The notes under the pieces are model-generated. The model had not been told where the DNA came from and searched no databases. It saw nothing but the letters and a program-made list of their open reading frames with translations. DNA of 64,000 nt from Gemmatimonadota bacterium (lineage in GTDB: Bacteria; Gemmatimonadota; Gemmatimonadetes; Longimicrobiales; Gaopeijiaceae): positions 1 through 64,000 of the forward strand of contig JAPPOV010000045.1 of assembly GCA_028873595.1 (NCBI GenBank), given 5' to 3'. Positions within the stretch are counted from its first letter, which is position 1, and each line of letters opens with the position of its first letter. Of this stretch, positions 63,190-64,000 are shown one piece after another. The position numbers were made by a program, and so were the translations under genes.

Positions 63190-63818
63190 TCGCCGTCGTC
63201 GACTATGGTCTTGGAAATGTCCAGGCATTTCTCCACATCTATAAGAAGCTCAACATTCCGGCCCGGACGGCCTCAGTTCCTTCCGACTTCGACCACTGTA
63301 CTGGGGTAATTCTCCCTGGAGTGGGAGCGTTCGACTGGGCCATGGCTCGTCTCAACGGGTCCGAGATGCGGCAATGCCTCGAGTCCCTGGTCGTCCACGA
63401 CGAGATTCCGGTGCTCGGTGTGTGTGTAGGGATGCAGATGCTCTTCGATGAGAGCGAGGAAGGCTCGCTCCCGGGACTCGGTTGGGTCGCCGGGCGGGTC
63501 CGCCAGTTTAAGGCTTCGGGACCTTTGGCCCTGCCTTACCCTCATATGGGGTGGAATGAGGCTGTACCGAAGAAGGAGGGGGGGCTGTTCCGAGGCATGG
63601 AGGGGTCGTCTCGCTTCTACTTCCTTCATTCCTACTACGTCGAGGCAAGCCGATCGTCGGACGTTCTCGCCGAGACGTCATACGGGATTGATTTTGCTTC
63701 CGCCGTGCAGGCGGGACACATCTTCGGAACCCAGTTCCACCCTGAGAAAAGCCACGACTGGGGGACCCGCCTCCTGAAAAATTTCGCTGAACTCCGATCG
63801 TGCTCCGTCCCCGAATAA
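63186..63818 (+). CDS. hisH: Glutamine amidotransferase subunit HisH2 (WbpG partner)
   Basis: The 210-aa product starts MIAVVDYGLGNVQAFLHIYK. Its class I glutaminase site has Cys in VLGVCVGMQMLF and His-Glu in GTQFHPEKS. It supplies ammonia to HisF2/WbpG rather than to histidine synthesis, judged by context. ATG 63186 overlaps wbpG (ATGA), and the end overlaps the start of hisF2. Confidence 0.92.
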   Translation: MIAVVDYGLGNVQAFLHIYKKLNIPARTASVPSDFDHCTGVILPGVGAFDWAMARLNGSEMRQCLESLVVHDEIPVLGVCVGMQMLFDESEEGSLPGLGWVAGRVRQFKASGPLALPYPHMGWNEAVPKKEGGLFRGMEGSSRFYFLHSYYVEASRSSDVLAETSYGIDFASAVQAGHIFGTQFHPEKSHDWGTRLLKNFAELRSCSVPE

Positions 63819-64000
63819 TCCCCTGTCTCTTGGTCCACCGCCGTGGGTTGGTCAAGACGGTACGGTTCAGTAACCCGAAGTATGTCGGCGACCCGATCAA
63901 CGCAGTCCGCATCTTCAACGAGAAGGAGGTCGACGAAATAGTCGTACTGGACATCGATGCGACGGTGGAGAAGCGTGATCCGGACTACGATCTTGTCTCC
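63800..64000 (+). CDS. hisF: HisF2-like cyclase/ammonia channel subunit, N-terminal part
   Basis: GTG 63800 starts LRPRIIPCLLVHRRGLVKTV, then FSNPKYVGDPINAVRIFNEK and EIVVLDIDATVEK. This is the barrel start of HisF, in the form paired with WbpG and HisH2. The window ends after 67 codons. It overlaps hisH2 by 19 nt. Confidence 0.9.
   Translation, partial: MLRPRIIPCLLVHRRGLVKTVRFSNPKYVGDPINAVRIFNEKEVDEIVVLDIDATVEKRDPDYDLVS

Noticed and set aside
1-64000. CRISPR arrays, tRNA or rRNA genes, phage genes, defence systems
   Set aside because: No regular spaced repeats, cloverleaf or rRNA-like sequence, integrase, or defence nuclease was seen on either strand; a tRNAscan-SE and CRISPR search would settle it.

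Overview
The window is about 64 kb of GC-rich bacterial chromosome. The ribosomal protein sequences, zinc-type (four-cysteine) S4, S14, L28 and L36, and an unusually long SecA (1,101 aa with extra coiled-coil and charged insertions, as seen in the FCB group) fit Gemmatimonadota or a close relative. The phylum is an inference from sequence style; no database search was possible.

Region 1 (1-16.3 kb, all + strand) is the str/S10-spc-alpha super-operon: the last 16 codons of tuf, then rpsJ, rplC, rplD, rplW, rplB, rpsS, rplV, rpsC, rplP, rpmC, rpsQ, rplN, rplX, rplE, rpsZ, rpsH, rplF, rplR, rpsE, rpmD, rplO, secY, adk, map, rpmJ, rpsM, rpsK, rpsD, rpoA, rplQ, a membrane-anchored protein of unknown function, and rpmB. 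infA is missing from its common place between map and rpmJ. A good sigma70-like promoter lies just before rpmJ.

Region 2 (16.4-42.7 kb) begins right after rpmB and is a surface polysaccharide locus. It has a frameshifted glycosyltransferase, rmlD-cysQ-rmlA-rmlB (dTDP-rhamnose branch, rmlC not seen), a WbpA-type dehydrogenase with wecB-wecC (UDP-ManNAcA branch), two outer-membrane export (SLBB) proteins, a GumC/Wzz-like chain-length protein, an O-antigen polymerase/ligase, a Wzx flippase, a PglC-type sugar transferase, three glycosyltransferases and three divergent Wzi-like outer-membrane proteins.

Region 3 (42.8-48.3 kb) is secA followed by decayed GDP-deoxyhexose genes. gmd has lost its start codon and is frameshifted near its end; rmd is frameshifted near its end and lacks the catalytic lysine. 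A second, degenerate copy of the SecA C-terminal zinc motif follows them, so the decayed pair is bracketed by a 24/25-nt direct repeat.

Region 4 (48.6-64 kb) is a second polysaccharide locus, mostly on the - strand: heparinase-like protein, bi-domain oxidoreductase, second Wzx, an unrecognised protein with a ten-base poly-G run, a GT4, then a three-gene cassette (GT4, FkbM methyltransferase, asparagine-synthase-like amidotransferase) lying between the two halves of a broken IS3-family transposase, then a second polymerase candidate. On the + strand the window ends with wbpG-hisH2-hisF2, which builds acetamidino sugars; hisF2 is cut by the window edge.

The most notable signals are the IS3-split cassette at 56.1-60.3 kb, the SEC-C repeat around the dead gmd-rmd pair, two genes whose start codons appear changed to GTA and ATA, long poly-G/C runs confined to polysaccharide genes, and three Wzi-like paralogues.
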